NCBI GenBank assembly: GCA_023422955.1
Contig: JAFAGG010000086.1
Span: 1-43,545 of the forward strand
Direction: 5' to 3'
DNA from: Pseudomonadota bacterium
GTDB taxonomy: Bacteria; Pseudomonadota; Gammaproteobacteria; Burkholderiales; Burkholderiaceae_D
DNA length: 43,545 bases
A model generated the notes under the pieces. That model had not been told where the DNA came from, did not search any database, and saw only the letters and a program-made list of their open reading frames with translations. Made by a program: the position numbers and the translations under genes. The stretch's first letter is position 1; each line of letters opens with the position of its first letter. Shown here piece after piece: positions 23,787 to 32,968 of this stretch.

Positions 23787-25096
23787 TGAGGCTCTGCCGT
23801 TTTCTTGGGCGCGGTGGACTGCTCCACGATGCGTACTCGCTGCCCATCGTTCAGGCGCGCCTTGCCTTCAGTGACGATCAGCTCGCCTTCCCGTACCCCG
23901 CTTAATATCGCGCGCATCCCGCTTTCCTGCGATCCCAGTTTTACCCGTCGTTGCTGTGCGATACCGGTCTGCGGGTCCACCACGAACAAAAAGGGTTCCG
24001 CATTCAGATAGCGAAGTGCTTCCAGCGGAACCGTCACCGCTTTATCCATCTGCTGACCGGCGATCCAGACCGGCACGAATTCGCCATCCTGCAAGCGGGG
24101 ATTCTTGTCCGTCGTATGGATTACAAGCTCGAAGGTACGGGTTTCCGGGTCCAGTGAAGGACTGATTGCATGAACTTTTCCGTGTACCGTGAGCTCGCGT
24201 GTATTGGCAGGCGGAGCGCTGCTCTGCTGGTCCGCCGTATTGGCCTGGGTTTGTATACGACCCAGGCCCACTAGCACGTCCGCTCCGGCCGCGACTTGGC
24301 GAAAGGCGAAAGACGGCAGGTCTACCCGGATTTCAAAACGCGAGGTATCGATGACCAGCGCCGGTATGGTGCGCAAGGCGCCCTGCTCCGTGCCGGTTTG
24401 TATGACCTGGGGTGAAAAATACCGCCCCTGTTCTATGTTCAGACGCGCCAGAATGCCATTGATCGGCGACACCAGCCTCGATTCGCCGACAATCACCTTG
24501 GCTTGCGCTACCTGGGAGCGGGCTGATTCGACCTGTGCCTGGGCGGCCTTGATCTGTACCGTTGCACGCTGTGCTGCCGCCCGTGCTTGCTCAAGTTGCG
24601 CGCTTGCCTGATCGTGCTCCTGTTGCGATGCGGAGTTCTGCTGAAGCAGAATGCGGTAGCGATCGTAGGTGGTCTGGGCCAGCTCAAGATTCGCCTGGGC
24701 CTCGGCCTGGGCCGCTTTGGCAGCCGCCAGGTCTGCCTGCCTGCCGGCCAGACCAGCCTGAGCTGTTGACAGATCGGCCCCGACACGGTCAGGTTCGAGA
24801 TAGGCAATCACCTGTCCTTTCTTGACCGGACTACCGATATGCAGTTTTGGATCGACATAAGCAACGCGTCCCTGCGCCGAGAAAGTGAGGAACTCGCGCT
24901 GGTAGGCACGTGCCGTGCCCTGCGCATAAACCCAGGACTGTATGGCGCTCAACTGTGCTTTTTGCACGCGCACGCTGATGGCCTGCTCTTCCTGGTTGCC
25001 ATCGGCCTGCGCCGGCGATTCATCGGCATCGGCGCGGCCGCAGCCGCTGGTCCAGAGCGTGAGCATGAAAGCAGCAAGTAAGGCGAAGGTGCGCAT
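23783..25096 (-). CDS. RND efflux periplasmic adaptor (membrane fusion protein), lipoprotein
   Basis: The 437-residue protein links the RND permease to the outer-membrane channel. A signal sequence ends at a lipobox-like WTSGC, with Cys19 as the probable lipidation site, so it should be anchored in the inner membrane. It has the half-lipoyl segments around residues 70-100 and 205-225 (ESRLVSPINGILARLNIEQG), separated by an Ala/Gln-rich coiled-coil hairpin (about 105-205), then beta-barrel and membrane-proximal domains. Its stop overlaps the permease start, and its own ATG follows the channel gene's stop by three bases. Confidence 0.92.
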   Translation of the reverse strand: MRTFALLAAFMLTLWTSGCGRADADESPAQADGNQEEQAISVRVQKAQLSAIQSWVYAQGTARAYQREFLTFSAQGRVAYVDPKLHIGSPVKKGQVIAYLEPDRVGADLSTAQAGLAGRQADLAAAKAAQAEAQANLELAQTTYDRYRILLQQNSASQQEHDQASAQLEQARAAAQRATVQIKAAQAQVESARSQVAQAKVIVGESRLVSPINGILARLNIEQGRYFSPQVIQTGTEQGALRTIPALVIDTSRFEIRVDLPSFAFRQVAAGADVLVGLGRIQTQANTADQQSSAPPANTRELTVHGKVHAISPSLDPETRTFELVIHTTDKNPRLQDGEFVPVWIAGQQMDKAVTVPLEALRYLNAEPFLFVVDPQTGIAQQRRVKLGSQESGMRAILSGVREGELIVTEGKARLNDGQRVRIVEQSTAPKKTAEPQ

Positions 25097-25099
25097 GAT

Positions 25100-26605
25100 T
25101 CAATCCTGTGGGAGCGGTGCATCGGGCACGTCGTCAAAGCCGCCGCCCAATGCCAGATGAAGGTCGATACGGTTTTCCAACCGGGCCCGTCGCGCCGCAA
25201 GATAGGCGCTGTGGCTATCGAGCGCGCGCTGCTGGCTTTCCAGTACGGCCAGGAAAGGATCGATACCCTCGCGATAACGGTTGAAGGAAATTTCTACAGC
25301 ACCGCCCGCGTTACGTGCCGCCACTTCAAAAGCCGCTTCCCGCTCGGCAAGAAAGGTATCCACGGACAGCGCTGTCTCCACTTCCGCAAAAGCACGCAGC
25401 GCGGTATCTGCATAAGCCTGGATCGCTTCGTCGCGTTGTCCTTCAATTGCATCCATTTGCGCACGCACGCGGCCGGCCTGAAAGATGGGCTGCAGCAAGC
25501 GCCCGGCAATCGACCACACGATCGAATCGCCGGAAAGTAATTCCCCAAGATCGTTACTGGCCGTGCCGACGGAACCAGTCAGGCTGATGCCGGGCAACAG
25601 CGAACGGCGCGCGGCCGTCAGGCGCAGGCCGGCGGCGCGCAGATTCAGTTCGGCGGCCACGAGATCGGGCCGACGCGATAGCAGTTCGGCCGGAAGACCG
25701 GCAGGCGGCGGCGGAGGTACTGGCGGCAACTCCGCCATTGTGACGAGCTGCCCAGCTGGATAATCGCGCTGCAGGATTTCCAGTTGATGCGTCAGCCGAA
25801 CCAGCGCTTCGCGGCGCTGTATCACGCCAGCCTGGGCCGAGGCGAGGTTGGCATTTGCCAGCAGTCGATCAGATGGCGCGGCCACACCGGCATCAGCACG
25901 GTTATTGATCTGGCGGGAGATTTCACGCACTGCGGCCTCCGTGCGCTCGGCCAGTGCAAGCTGGGCCCTGGCCTCGATCACGGAAAAATACATGCGAGCG
26001 GCCTGGGCGGCCATGGAGAGACGCACCGCCCTCAGGTTTTGCCGGCTGGCGAAAAACTCCGCCTGGGCGGCCTGACTCTGCGCCGACAGCCGTCCCCATA
26101 AATCCAGCTCCCAACTGATGTCCACCGACAAGCCGTAGTTATCACTGATGAATGCCGTCGGGACACCAGCACCGCCCCCTTCGCCTTCGGAAGGTGCGAG
26201 CGCGCCGAAAGCCCCCAGCGCCGCCAGATTCTGACGCTGACGCGATGCATTCACGCCGCCCGTCACTTGCGGAAAACGCTCGGCCCGGCTTATTCCAGCC
26301 TGGGACTGCGCCACGCGCATGCGCGCCACTGCCTGCAGGACAGCAGGATTGCTGCGACTGGACTTTTCCACCAGGGCATCGAGTTGCGCGTCATCGAAAC
26401 TTCGCCACCATTGATCAGCAACCGGCCTGCTCTGCTTTGGAGCGGCCTGATAGGAGATGGGAAGATTGTCTATGGGTGGCGCAACCTGCGGCGGTGTCGC
26501 GGCACAGCCTGCCAGCATCACCGATACAAGCAAGCCTGCTCCATAGAAGCTAATGGAGCGGCAAGACGGGTATGCGCGACGTTTGACGGAACTAGTGCGA
26601 TTCAT
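25100..26605 (-). CDS. Outer membrane efflux channel, NodT/OprM type lipoprotein
   Basis: The 501-residue protein is the outer-membrane factor of the tripartite pump, with two repeated halves of the TolC/OprM fold forming a barrel and alpha-helical tunnel. The signal peptide ends at LAGC, with Cys34 as the lipidation site. Typical segments are WWRSFDDAQLDALVEKS (about 66-82) and the second-half LLSRRPDLVAAELNLRAA. It is the first gene of the operon; the ATG at 26605 is preceded only by CTGGG, a weak ribosome binding site. No local regulator gene is adjacent, so control of the operon is unknown. Confidence 0.92.
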   Translation of the reverse strand: MNRTSSVKRRAYPSCRSISFYGAGLLVSVMLAGCAATPPQVAPPIDNLPISYQAAPKQSRPVADQWWRSFDDAQLDALVEKSSRSNPAVLQAVARMRVAQSQAGISRAERFPQVTGGVNASRQRQNLAALGAFGALAPSEGEGGGAGVPTAFISDNYGLSVDISWELDLWGRLSAQSQAAQAEFFASRQNLRAVRLSMAAQAARMYFSVIEARAQLALAERTEAAVREISRQINNRADAGVAAPSDRLLANANLASAQAGVIQRREALVRLTHQLEILQRDYPAGQLVTMAELPPVPPPPPAGLPAELLSRRPDLVAAELNLRAAGLRLTAARRSLLPGISLTGSVGTASNDLGELLSGDSIVWSIAGRLLQPIFQAGRVRAQMDAIEGQRDEAIQAYADTALRAFAEVETALSVDTFLAEREAAFEVAARNAGGAVEISFNRYREGIDPFLAVLESQQRALDSHSAYLAARRARLENRIDLHLALGGGFDDVPDAPLPQD

Positions 26606-27072
26606 CCCAGGGTAAATATTGTTCTGTTATCGGATATCGGATTGACAGAAAGCATGCCCGCAAGCGGCTTTAGGCGACGCAAGGTCCAGGCCGTGGTGCA
26701 AAATTGCATCTGTTGATGCCTGTTCATTTTGGAGGAAGCAGGCATTCAACAGTTTAGGGAAAAGAAAGGAAGTGGCTGTAAGGGTTAACGGGCATCAAAT
26801 ACTTGGACTGATATGGACTGCAAGATCGCAAGCAAACTGCATATGATCGGCGGCTCACGTAATCCATCAAAAAAATTTACTTGCGTCGATGGACTGCGGT
26901 CTGATGCAGTAACGGAAAAAATCTACATTTCCACCGATTAAGCATCATGGGCGGGCAAGGATGGGCGCTTGCAAGAATATGAATTTTCTATGGCACTTTC
27001 ACAGCGTCCTTCTGTCACATCCATCACACAGTCGTTATCAATGATGTTTCACGACATAGGAGGGGAAAGATA
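26606..27072. other. Intergenic region between RND operon and hemerythrin gene
   Basis: These 467 bases separate the divergent RND operon and the hemerythrin gene and must contain both promoters. A 42-codon plus-strand frame (26813-26941, MDCKIASKLHMIGG) exists but lacks a convincing ribosome binding site. I find no regulator palindrome comparable to those elsewhere in the window. Confidence 0.4.
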
Positions 27073-27600
27073 ATGGACGAAGAACTGTACCGCATGAGTG
27101 ACGATCCGGCAGACCATCAGCATCCGATTCGTACTCTCAGCGACAAGCCGCTGGAAGCCCTTCGCAAGGATCACGCGATGGTGAAGTCCCTGTTCGAACG
27201 TTATCTCAATAGCGACGACAAGGCAGTGAAGCAGGAGACCGGTCCGCGCATCCTGATGATGCTGGAAATGCATACTGACCTTGAAGAGAGCACCTTTTAC
27301 CCGAAAGCCCGCAGCATTGATGCGGAACTGGTCGACCATGGCGAACAGGAGCATGACGAAGCACGCCAGCTTATCCAACAACTGAAGCAAATGGATGCGG
27401 GCGATCCACAGTGCGACAGCTTGTATCAGCAGTTATGCGATTCGGTCATGCATCACGTGGCGGAAGAAGAAAACAAGCTATTTCCCAAGATCGAGCAATC
27501 CGATCTCGATCTTGAGGCACTTGGACTGGAAATGCAGGCCTACGAAGCGAGCAGATTCGCCTCGCGGGGAAGAGACTCCGTGCAATCGAAGACGCGCTGA
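27073..27600 (+). CDS. Hemerythrin HHE domain protein
   Basis: The 175-residue cytoplasmic protein is a four-helix hemerythrin-type protein that should bind a non-heme diiron centre. Candidate ligands are His34, His67 and Glu71 (H-3x-E), His94, and His128 and Glu132 (H-3x-E), at the spacing expected for the family. Such proteins bind oxygen or nitric oxide, or buffer iron, in stress responses. A strong AGGAGGGG lies seven bases before the ATG at 27073. The C-terminal 30 residues are basic and probably disordered. It is monocistronic with a clear terminator. Confidence 0.92.
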   Translation: MDEELYRMSDDPADHQHPIRTLSDKPLEALRKDHAMVKSLFERYLNSDDKAVKQETGPRILMMLEMHTDLEESTFYPKARSIDAELVDHGEQEHDEARQLIQQLKQMDAGDPQCDSLYQQLCDSVMHHVAEEENKLFPKIEQSDLDLEALGLEMQAYEASRFASRGRDSVQSKTR

Positions 27601-27675
27601 TTTGCATGGATAAAGTGTGCTGGCACTGCCAGCCATCGCAGGTGTTACGGTGCCTGCTTCGGCGTTGAGCCGATG

Positions 27676-27713
27676 AAAAGGGGAAAGACCTCGGTCCTTC
27701 CCCTTTTCTTTTT
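27676..27713 (+). terminator. Intrinsic terminator of the hemerythrin gene
   Basis: AAAAGGGGAA pairs with TTCCCCTTTT (27698-27707), with GACC/GGTC continuing the stem inside one A-C mismatch, followed by CTTTTT. Confidence 0.8.
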
Positions 27714-27730
27714 ACTTGCGCTCGCCGATC

Positions 27731-27751
27731 GCTACTCGCTACTCGCTACTC
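27731..27751. repeat. Three tandem copies of a 7-mer
   Basis: GCTACTC is repeated exactly at 27731-27737, 27738-27744 and 27745-27751, in the non-coding gap between the hemerythrin terminator and the MYG1 gene. It is probably a slippage product. Confidence 0.8.
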
Positions 27752-27894
27752 GCTTGATCCAGTCAATTTGAAGACCACAGCGAAAATACAAAGAGTCTTT
27801 GTGCCATCCCTGAAAAAGTGCGCCCGTCATCACAGACTCTCCTCAGCTCAATGCACGCTGTACCGCAAGCAGCCGCTTCATTGCCGAACAGCGC

Positions 27895-28854
27895 TCAAGG
27901 CGGAGCAGTTTGCGCAGTGGGTTCGGCCAAAGCCAGTCTTGCCATCTGCAGTGCTCCCTCGTAACTGCGCGCAGCCGCGATGAAGCGCTTGTTATGGCAG
28001 AACATCGCATCGGGCACACCCGTGACGGCTGCCAGCTCCTCGCCTTGCAAACCTGCCCATGCTATCGGCAGATCCTTGCGTGCGATGAAATTGTCGGGAG
28101 CCGTCGGCACCGTGTGCAGCATGTAGCGATTTTCCGCCACGCTGTGACTGAGCACGAACAGCACGGTCGGCATTTCATGACGCACCAGGCTGGACCATGG
28201 CAAGGAGCCGTTCTTCAGAAACAGCAACTGGCCATCTTCCAGCACTTCCGACTGGCGCACCTGGCTGGCCGCCAGCATCGCCCCTACCCGGTATTTGACG
28301 GCATTGATCAGTATGCCTTCGACAAAATTCATCGCGCACTTGAACTGCGCAAGTCTTAATGCTTCGGCCGCCTCCGGCGTTCCCGCCTTCTGCTCTTCCA
28401 TCCAGGTGGGATTGAAGCCCGAGATCACTGCCGACAAACCGTAACTGCCGGGCGCATTGCGGGCTGCGCCCGTGTCGGACATATCGAGATACTGCACCAG
28501 GTCGTAGTCGATGGCCGAAGCAATCTGCCTTGCCTGGTCGGGTGTGATCTTGTGACCGACGCGCTGCTCGGCGATCAGTTCCACGCAGCGCGGTCCATGC
28601 GTTTTCCAGACCAGGCCGGCGCTGGCATACACCACGCCGGAATCGCGCGCGCCGACGAAGCCTTTCTGGTGATGATCGAAACGCCCTGCCGCTGCGTCCC
28701 ATTCACCGCCGACATCCACAACAAAATCGGCCTGCTTCAGCAATTCGAGATCGCGTGTTCGTATCAGCTCCGATCCGGGAAACATCAGATCAAGCGTGGC
28801 AACGGCCCATACGTCATCAGCATGAAACCTTCCTGAGTGTGTAGCGATAATCAT
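27895..28854 (-). CDS. MYG1 family DHH-like metal-dependent hydrolase
   Basis: The 319-residue protein belongs to the MYG1/GAMP family (UPF0160), related to DHH phosphoesterases and thought to act as RNA exonucleases. Visible metal-ligand candidates are His6, His11 and Asp13 in ATHSGRFHADDVWA, Asp47, and the FDHHQKGF motif with Asp60-His61-His62. The start is uncertain. The ATG at 28854 gives the family N-terminus MIIATHSG. A TTG at 28878, whose bases overlap the stop of the preceding gene as TTGA and which has GGAG five bases upstream, would add eight residues and couple translation. It is the second gene of a pair with the metallophosphoesterase. Confidence 0.88.
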   Translation of the reverse strand: MIIATHSGRFHADDVWAVATLDLMFPGSELIRTRDLELLKQADFVVDVGGEWDAAAGRFDHHQKGFVGARDSGVVYASAGLVWKTHGPRCVELIAEQRVGHKITPDQARQIASAIDYDLVQYLDMSDTGAARNAPGSYGLSAVISGFNPTWMEEQKAGTPEAAEALRLAQFKCAMNFVEGILINAVKYRVGAMLAASQVRQSEVLEDGQLLFLKNGSLPWSSLVRHEMPTVLFVLSHSVAENRYMLHTVPTAPDNFIARKDLPIAWAGLQGEELAAVTGVPDAMFCHNKRFIAAARSYEGALQMARLALAEPTAQTAPP

Positions 28855-28874
28855 GGTCTGGTTCCGTGTGGCCT

Positions 28875-29627
28875 TCAAGGATTCTCCGGTTCGGACTTCG
28901 GCACCTCGACAATGCGAAATGGCGGGCGGTCCGGGTAGATGCGTTGTAACAAGGGTTTGGCCACATTGTAGACCGGTATGTTGTTGACCGTGCGACCTTC
29001 CGGCGTGCCGCGGTGAGCATGGCCATGAAACACGGTCGTGACCGGATAGCGTATCAGCGGCTCTTCGAGGCGGCTGGTGCCGAGGAACGCGAAGATTTCC
29101 GGCGGCTCGCCCTGTACTGTAGCCTCTATCGGCGAGTAGTGCAGCATAGCGATGCGCTGGGTGGTACGCAACTTGGCCAATGCCGACTCCAGTTTCAAGG
29201 CTTCCTGCAAGGCTTCATTCACGAACTGCTTGATCGTAGGCTCGCCCCACGGACCCAGCGCACGCCGGCCGAAACCGCCGGCAAAGCCTTTTATGCCGGC
29301 AAAGCCGACACCATTGATTTCGCAGGCTTCACCATCGAGCACGCGCACGCCAGCGCTGCTCAGTATGCGCACCACTTCTTCCTGATGCCCCGTTTCATAA
29401 TCATGATTGCCCAGCACGGCCAGGATAGGAATGCGGGCCGCTGATAAATCTTCGGCCAGGATATGGGCTTCTTCCGGCAATCCGTAATCCGTGAGGTCTC
29501 CACACAAGAGCAGCACATCCGACGCATCGGCGGCCTGTTGAAAAAATGTGCGCAGACTGCCGGCCGAGTTCTTGTTGTAATGCAGATCCCCTACCGCGGC
29601 GATGCGCATTTTCTCTTCTGAAATCAC
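28875..29627 (-). CDS. Calcineurin-like metallophosphoesterase
   Basis: The 250-residue cytoplasmic enzyme has all family motifs in order: GDLHYN near the start, GDLTD, GNHDYE, a later LHYSP, and GHAHRG near the C-terminus. These bind two metals and cleave phosphoester bonds. The start is probably GTG at 29627, because AAGGAG lies seven bases upstream; the next ATG at 29609 has a weaker site and would shorten the protein by six residues. It overlaps the MYG1 gene, and the two predicted phosphoester or RNA hydrolases may work on related substrates. The nucleotidyltransferase gene is divergent from it. Confidence 0.9.
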   Translation of the reverse strand: MISEEKMRIAAVGDLHYNKNSAGSLRTFFQQAADASDVLLLCGDLTDYGLPEEAHILAEDLSAARIPILAVLGNHDYETGHQEEVVRILSSAGVRVLDGEACEINGVGFAGIKGFAGGFGRRALGPWGEPTIKQFVNEALQEALKLESALAKLRTTQRIAMLHYSPIEATVQGEPPEIFAFLGTSRLEEPLIRYPVTTVFHGHAHRGTPEGRTVNNIPVYNVAKPLLQRIYPDRPPFRIVEVPKSEPENP

Positions 29628-29836
29628 CCTGCACTCCTTCCGATAAAGCCTGTCCAAGTTGTATCAAGCAAGGCCTGTACCGAGCTCCTTTCCGAACTCA
29701 ATGACACGGCACTGCAATACTGACCACAAACCTGTGGCATAAGTTTTGCACTCAAAGCAAAGACACGGCCGGCAGTAGCAGGCGCATGACCAGAGGGGCG
29801 CGACAGCGGCATGACCATTTGAAGGGAATATTGCCC

Positions 29837-30685
29837 ATGCAACATCCAGGCGAAACCTCCTGCGGCGAACAGAGCACCCACGGTGCCATGCATTTTTACC
29901 GGAATGTGCTGACGGTGTTGAACCGGGCCGGCCTGCCCTATCTGGTCGGAGGCGCCTACGCCTTCAAGCATTACACAGGCATTGCACGCCACACCAAGGA
30001 TCTTGATCTTTTTGTGATGCGCAGCGACTACGAACGTATCGCCGGGCTGGTGACCCAGGCGGGTTATCGCTGCGAGCTGACTTTTCCGCACTGGCTGGCC
30101 AAGGTGTACGGACCCGATGACTTCATCGACCTCATCTTCAATTCGGGCAACGGCATCGCCGAGGTGGATGCGAGCTGGTTCGAGCATGCGCCCGTCATGC
30201 CGGTACTGGGGCTGGAAGCCAGGATCAGTCCCATAGAGGAAATGATCTGGTCCAAGGCCTTCATCATGGAGCGCGAGCGTTATGACGGCGCCGACATCGC
30301 CCACCTGCTGCGCGCTTGCGGCGACCGCCTGAACTGGCCGCATTTGCTGGCGCGCTTTGACGGTTGCTGGCGCGTGCTGTTAAGCCATCTCACGCTGTTC
30401 GGCTTCATCTATCCGCAACACCGGCATCTGGTGCCGCACCGGGTGATGGAAGAATTGCTGGAACGCCTGCGCCGGGAAGTCATGACAGCGCCGCCGGGAG
30501 AGCAGGTGTGCCTGGGTACGCTGCTGTCGCGCGAACAGTATCTGACCGACGTGGAGCAATGGGGTTATCGCGATGGCCGGCTGGCGCCTACAGGAAGAAT
30601 GAGCGAAGAAGAGACGCATCGCTGGACCGATGCCATTCCGGGCCGGCAGGAGAGCCGGGGCAGGCGCCCTGCTCCGGATGCATGA
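29837..30685 (+). CDS. Nucleotidyltransferase fold protein
   Basis: The 282-residue protein has the minimal nucleotidyltransferase pattern: Gly-Gly at 38-39 (LVGGAYAFKHYTG), followed by R-H-T-K-D-L-D-L with Asp55 and Asp57 as likely metal ligands, and a third acidic strand around DFIDLIF. A helical C-terminal half of unknown role follows. Such folds include tRNA and antibiotic adenylyltransferases and abortive-infection toxins; no antitoxin gene is adjacent, so I do not assign it as a toxin. AAGGGA lies nine bases before the ATG at 29837. It is divergent from the metallophosphoesterase gene and ends 12 bases before the convergent lipase-like gene. Confidence 0.78.
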   Translation: MQHPGETSCGEQSTHGAMHFYRNVLTVLNRAGLPYLVGGAYAFKHYTGIARHTKDLDLFVMRSDYERIAGLVTQAGYRCELTFPHWLAKVYGPDDFIDLIFNSGNGIAEVDASWFEHAPVMPVLGLEARISPIEEMIWSKAFIMERERYDGADIAHLLRACGDRLNWPHLLARFDGCWRVLLSHLTLFGFIYPQHRHLVPHRVMEELLERLRREVMTAPPGEQVCLGTLLSREQYLTDVEQWGYRDGRLAPTGRMSEEETHRWTDAIPGRQESRGRRPAPDA

Positions 30686-30697
30686 AGCGCCGCACAC

Positions 30698-31648
30698 TCA
30701 ATCGGAAGCGCCGCTGCTCAGCTCCATCGCCTCCCCGGCCACCTTGTCCGCCGAACCACGCTGCTGCGCGAACTGCATCAGCCTGCCCAGATTGTGCTGC
30801 ACGTAGGCGTTGTGATCGGCTCCCGACATGCTGAGCGATGCGCTCGCATACTGCAGCAGATTGTCGTAACGCTCCATGGCCGCTTCGCTGGCCGGCGTGG
30901 CCACCTCATCCTGTTCGACGATGTAATTGAACAGCCGCCCGTTGGGCGGCATGGCTTGTGCGAGACCGGCAAGGTAGCTGCTGTGGGTGCCCAGATCCAG
31001 CCATGCCGGATTTCCGGCCAGATAGCTGACCACATACCCGAGCGGATTCGTATGCGCCAGGTCGGCGCCGGGGAAGCCGCCCCAGGGCGTGCCGAACGCA
31101 TGCAACTCTATGGAATCGAAGCGGCCGGCCAGCTTCTCCTTGCTCAAACGGTCCACCGCCCCCTTTGCCACCAGGCCGCCGATGCTGTGGGCCAGCAGGG
31201 TCACGCTAAGAATCCCCTGCTCATGCAAGGCAATCAGTTCGCGGGCAAGCAGGCGCGCGGAATCATCCAGGCGCTGCACATGATGCGAGCGCTGCCAGCC
31301 CAACAGCAGCACCTTGTCTTTCGCCAGGTTTTCCCGCCATGGCAGGAAATACTCATGATCGTTATAGATACCGGCAAGCATGATCACCGCATGCTCGGGA
31401 TTATCTCCACGGAACAGGAGGGTCAAGGGAGGATGTGAGGCGCCCGCCTCTGCAGATTCTGTTGGACTCCCTTCCTGCTGCCATCCTTGCGCCTGGTTTT
31501 CCTGTCCCTGCCAGGAAGCCTCGTCTGCCCGGGCAAAGAGCGGCAATACCAGCGCCGCCGCCAACCACAGCATGCCTGCGCCCCGTTGTAATGGCATCAG
31601 TATCCTGCCGTAGAACTTCGGGCATCCGGCAGCGATGCGATTCCTCAT
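30698..31648 (-). CDS. Exported alpha/beta hydrolase, lipase-like
   Basis: The 316-residue protein has an N-terminal signal sequence (about 1-42, with LWLAAALVLPLFARADE) and an alpha/beta hydrolase fold. The nucleophile elbow is AHSIGG with Ser155; a late SGADHN segment supplies the probable catalytic His, and an Asp lies between. The flanking LTLLAHSIGGLVAKGAVDRL resembles triacylglycerol lipases and PGAP1-like esterases. A Gln/Glu-rich linker (about 43-72) joins the signal to the catalytic domain. AAGGA lies seven bases before the ATG at 31648. It follows the DUF4189 gene on the same strand after 84 bases. The substrate is unknown; it should act in the periplasm or outside the cell. Confidence 0.85.
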   Translation of the reverse strand: MRNRIAAGCPKFYGRILMPLQRGAGMLWLAAALVLPLFARADEASWQGQENQAQGWQQEGSPTESAEAGASHPPLTLLFRGDNPEHAVIMLAGIYNDHEYFLPWRENLAKDKVLLLGWQRSHHVQRLDDSARLLARELIALHEQGILSVTLLAHSIGGLVAKGAVDRLSKEKLAGRFDSIELHAFGTPWGGFPGADLAHTNPLGYVVSYLAGNPAWLDLGTHSSYLAGLAQAMPPNGRLFNYIVEQDEVATPASEAAMERYDNLLQYASASLSMSGADHNAYVQHNLGRLMQFAQQRGSADKVAGEAMELSSGASD

Positions 31649-31732
31649 TGTTATTCCTTCTTGGATTCCTTATGCAATGACATGGCAAATGCAAGAAGGA
31701 TGCCTTGCGCCTTGAAGGGCGCGCTGAAGGAT

Positions 31733-32554
31733 TTATCGAAGCGGCCTGCCCAGAAAGGGCGGCACGGATGCGGTTTGGGCCTGCTTGTCGGCACGAATGG
31801 TTTGCACCAGTTCGCGATAACGGGCCGGCTCGGGCGTGCCGGGGGAGTTATGGTAGAGCGCAACTTCACCGCACGCGGCTACTTCTGCGGCGATTTCCTT
31901 ATCGTCTTCGCTTCGCTCGCATTCGGCCAGTGCATTGTTCCGCGCGATTTCCGGAGAACGAACCGACAGGCCTATGCCGGTACGATTCGGGCCGCGAGCG
32001 ATGGCAACCCAACCCGGACCGTTCAGCACGTGATACAAGGCACAGCGCTCGGGCGAGCGCGACGCGTTGCGGCAAAGCGCCAGAGCCTGCTCCTTGGCCT
32101 GCGGCTCGGTAGTGAGGCTGGAGCCGACCCAGACGTTTTCATGGTCGATGGCCACCGCCATGATGTGCGTGCCGCGATCCCAGGCCGCCGAAACGAAACG
32201 GCAAGCGCCATGCTGCCGCTGGCACTCCTGCATTGCCTGGCGCAGTGCCAGGTCGGGGTCGGCATGGCTGCCGCGATACACGCCCGCCGGGCTGTGCACC
32301 ACCGCCGTCGCCAGCGGACCATCGCGGGTTTCGCCGAGCAGACGGCAAGCCTTGGCAGCCCGTTTGCATCCAGCGAGCGCTTCCTGTTCCGCCTCCGCCG
32401 CACTTTTGGCCATGTAATACAGATAAGAGACCCCCTGGTCGGGACTGGCCGCAACGGCAGTCCAGGCCCATGCGCTGGCGGGAATAGAGAGGATGGCTGA
32501 AAGGATGAGCAGAAGAAAAAGGCGATTCGCGCAGCGATTGATAAGGGGTTTCAT
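31733..32554 (-). CDS. Exported DUF4189 repeat protein
   Basis: The 273-residue protein has a signal peptide (about 1-30, LFLLLILSAILSIPASAWA) and three copies of a DUF4189-like unit. Each has a W-x-A-(V/I)-A strand, a stretch such as S-x-x-x-A-x-x-x-A-L-x-x-C, and a second cysteine, for example ALAGCKRAAKACRL, AMQECQRQHGACRF and ALALCRNASRSPERCAL. The paired cysteines should form disulfides in the periplasm. The family has no known activity. The ATG at 32554 has only a weak ribosome binding site. It precedes the lipase-like gene on the same strand and may be co-transcribed with it. Confidence 0.8.
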   Translation of the reverse strand: MKPLINRCANRLFLLLILSAILSIPASAWAWTAVAASPDQGVSYLYYMAKSAAEAEQEALAGCKRAAKACRLLGETRDGPLATAVVHSPAGVYRGSHADPDLALRQAMQECQRQHGACRFVSAAWDRGTHIMAVAIDHENVWVGSSLTTEPQAKEQALALCRNASRSPERCALYHVLNGPGWVAIARGPNRTGIGLSVRSPEIARNNALAECERSEDDKEIAAEVAACGEVALYHNSPGTPEPARYRELVQTIRADKQAQTASVPPFLGRPLR

Positions 32555-32968
32555 GTCTGTTTGCGTCCCGGCTGAACTCGTTTTTATGCGATACCGGCAA
32601 CATCTTACGGTTTTAACTTGTTTATAGGAAAGTATCGTAAGCGCATGAAATAAAAAAGAATATTGCCATTATTTCAAAAATGAACAAGAGGCTGAAGCCA
32701 ATATAGAATTTGCTTTATATTAGTGGCCTACCGCATTGATTTTAAAAATTAATTTCCAAATATAAAGTTTTACTTTAACTTTAAAACAAGACTTTCCCGC
32801 ACTGCATTAGCCAAGTCGTGCTTGTTGTTTTCTATGCATCCCATAGGAAATTATTTTCGTGCAGACGCAACCAATCCGAGAGTCTTTTGTCCTAAAGCAT
32901 TATCCGGCGGCAAATCTGCATGTCCTGGCCGGATCGCTTTGGTGATGATGTTACGACCGAGATACTGA
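32555..32968. other. AT-rich intergenic region upstream of the FtsH-like gene
   Basis: These 414 bases are markedly AT-rich between about 32620 and 32800 compared with the rest of the window. They hold an inverted repeat, TAAAGTT (32763-32769) with AACTTTA (32777-32783). They separate the divergent DUF4189 and FtsH-like genes and must carry both promoters. No small gene is supported. Confidence 0.45.

Noticed and set aside
26813..26941. A 42-codon frame starting MDCKIASKLH
   Set aside because: No convincing ribosome binding site or conserved feature; could be chance in AT-richer intergenic DNA.
29837..30685. Reading the nucleotidyltransferase as an AbiEii-type toxin
   Set aside because: No antitoxin gene is adjacent and the shared motifs are common to the whole nucleotidyltransferase fold.
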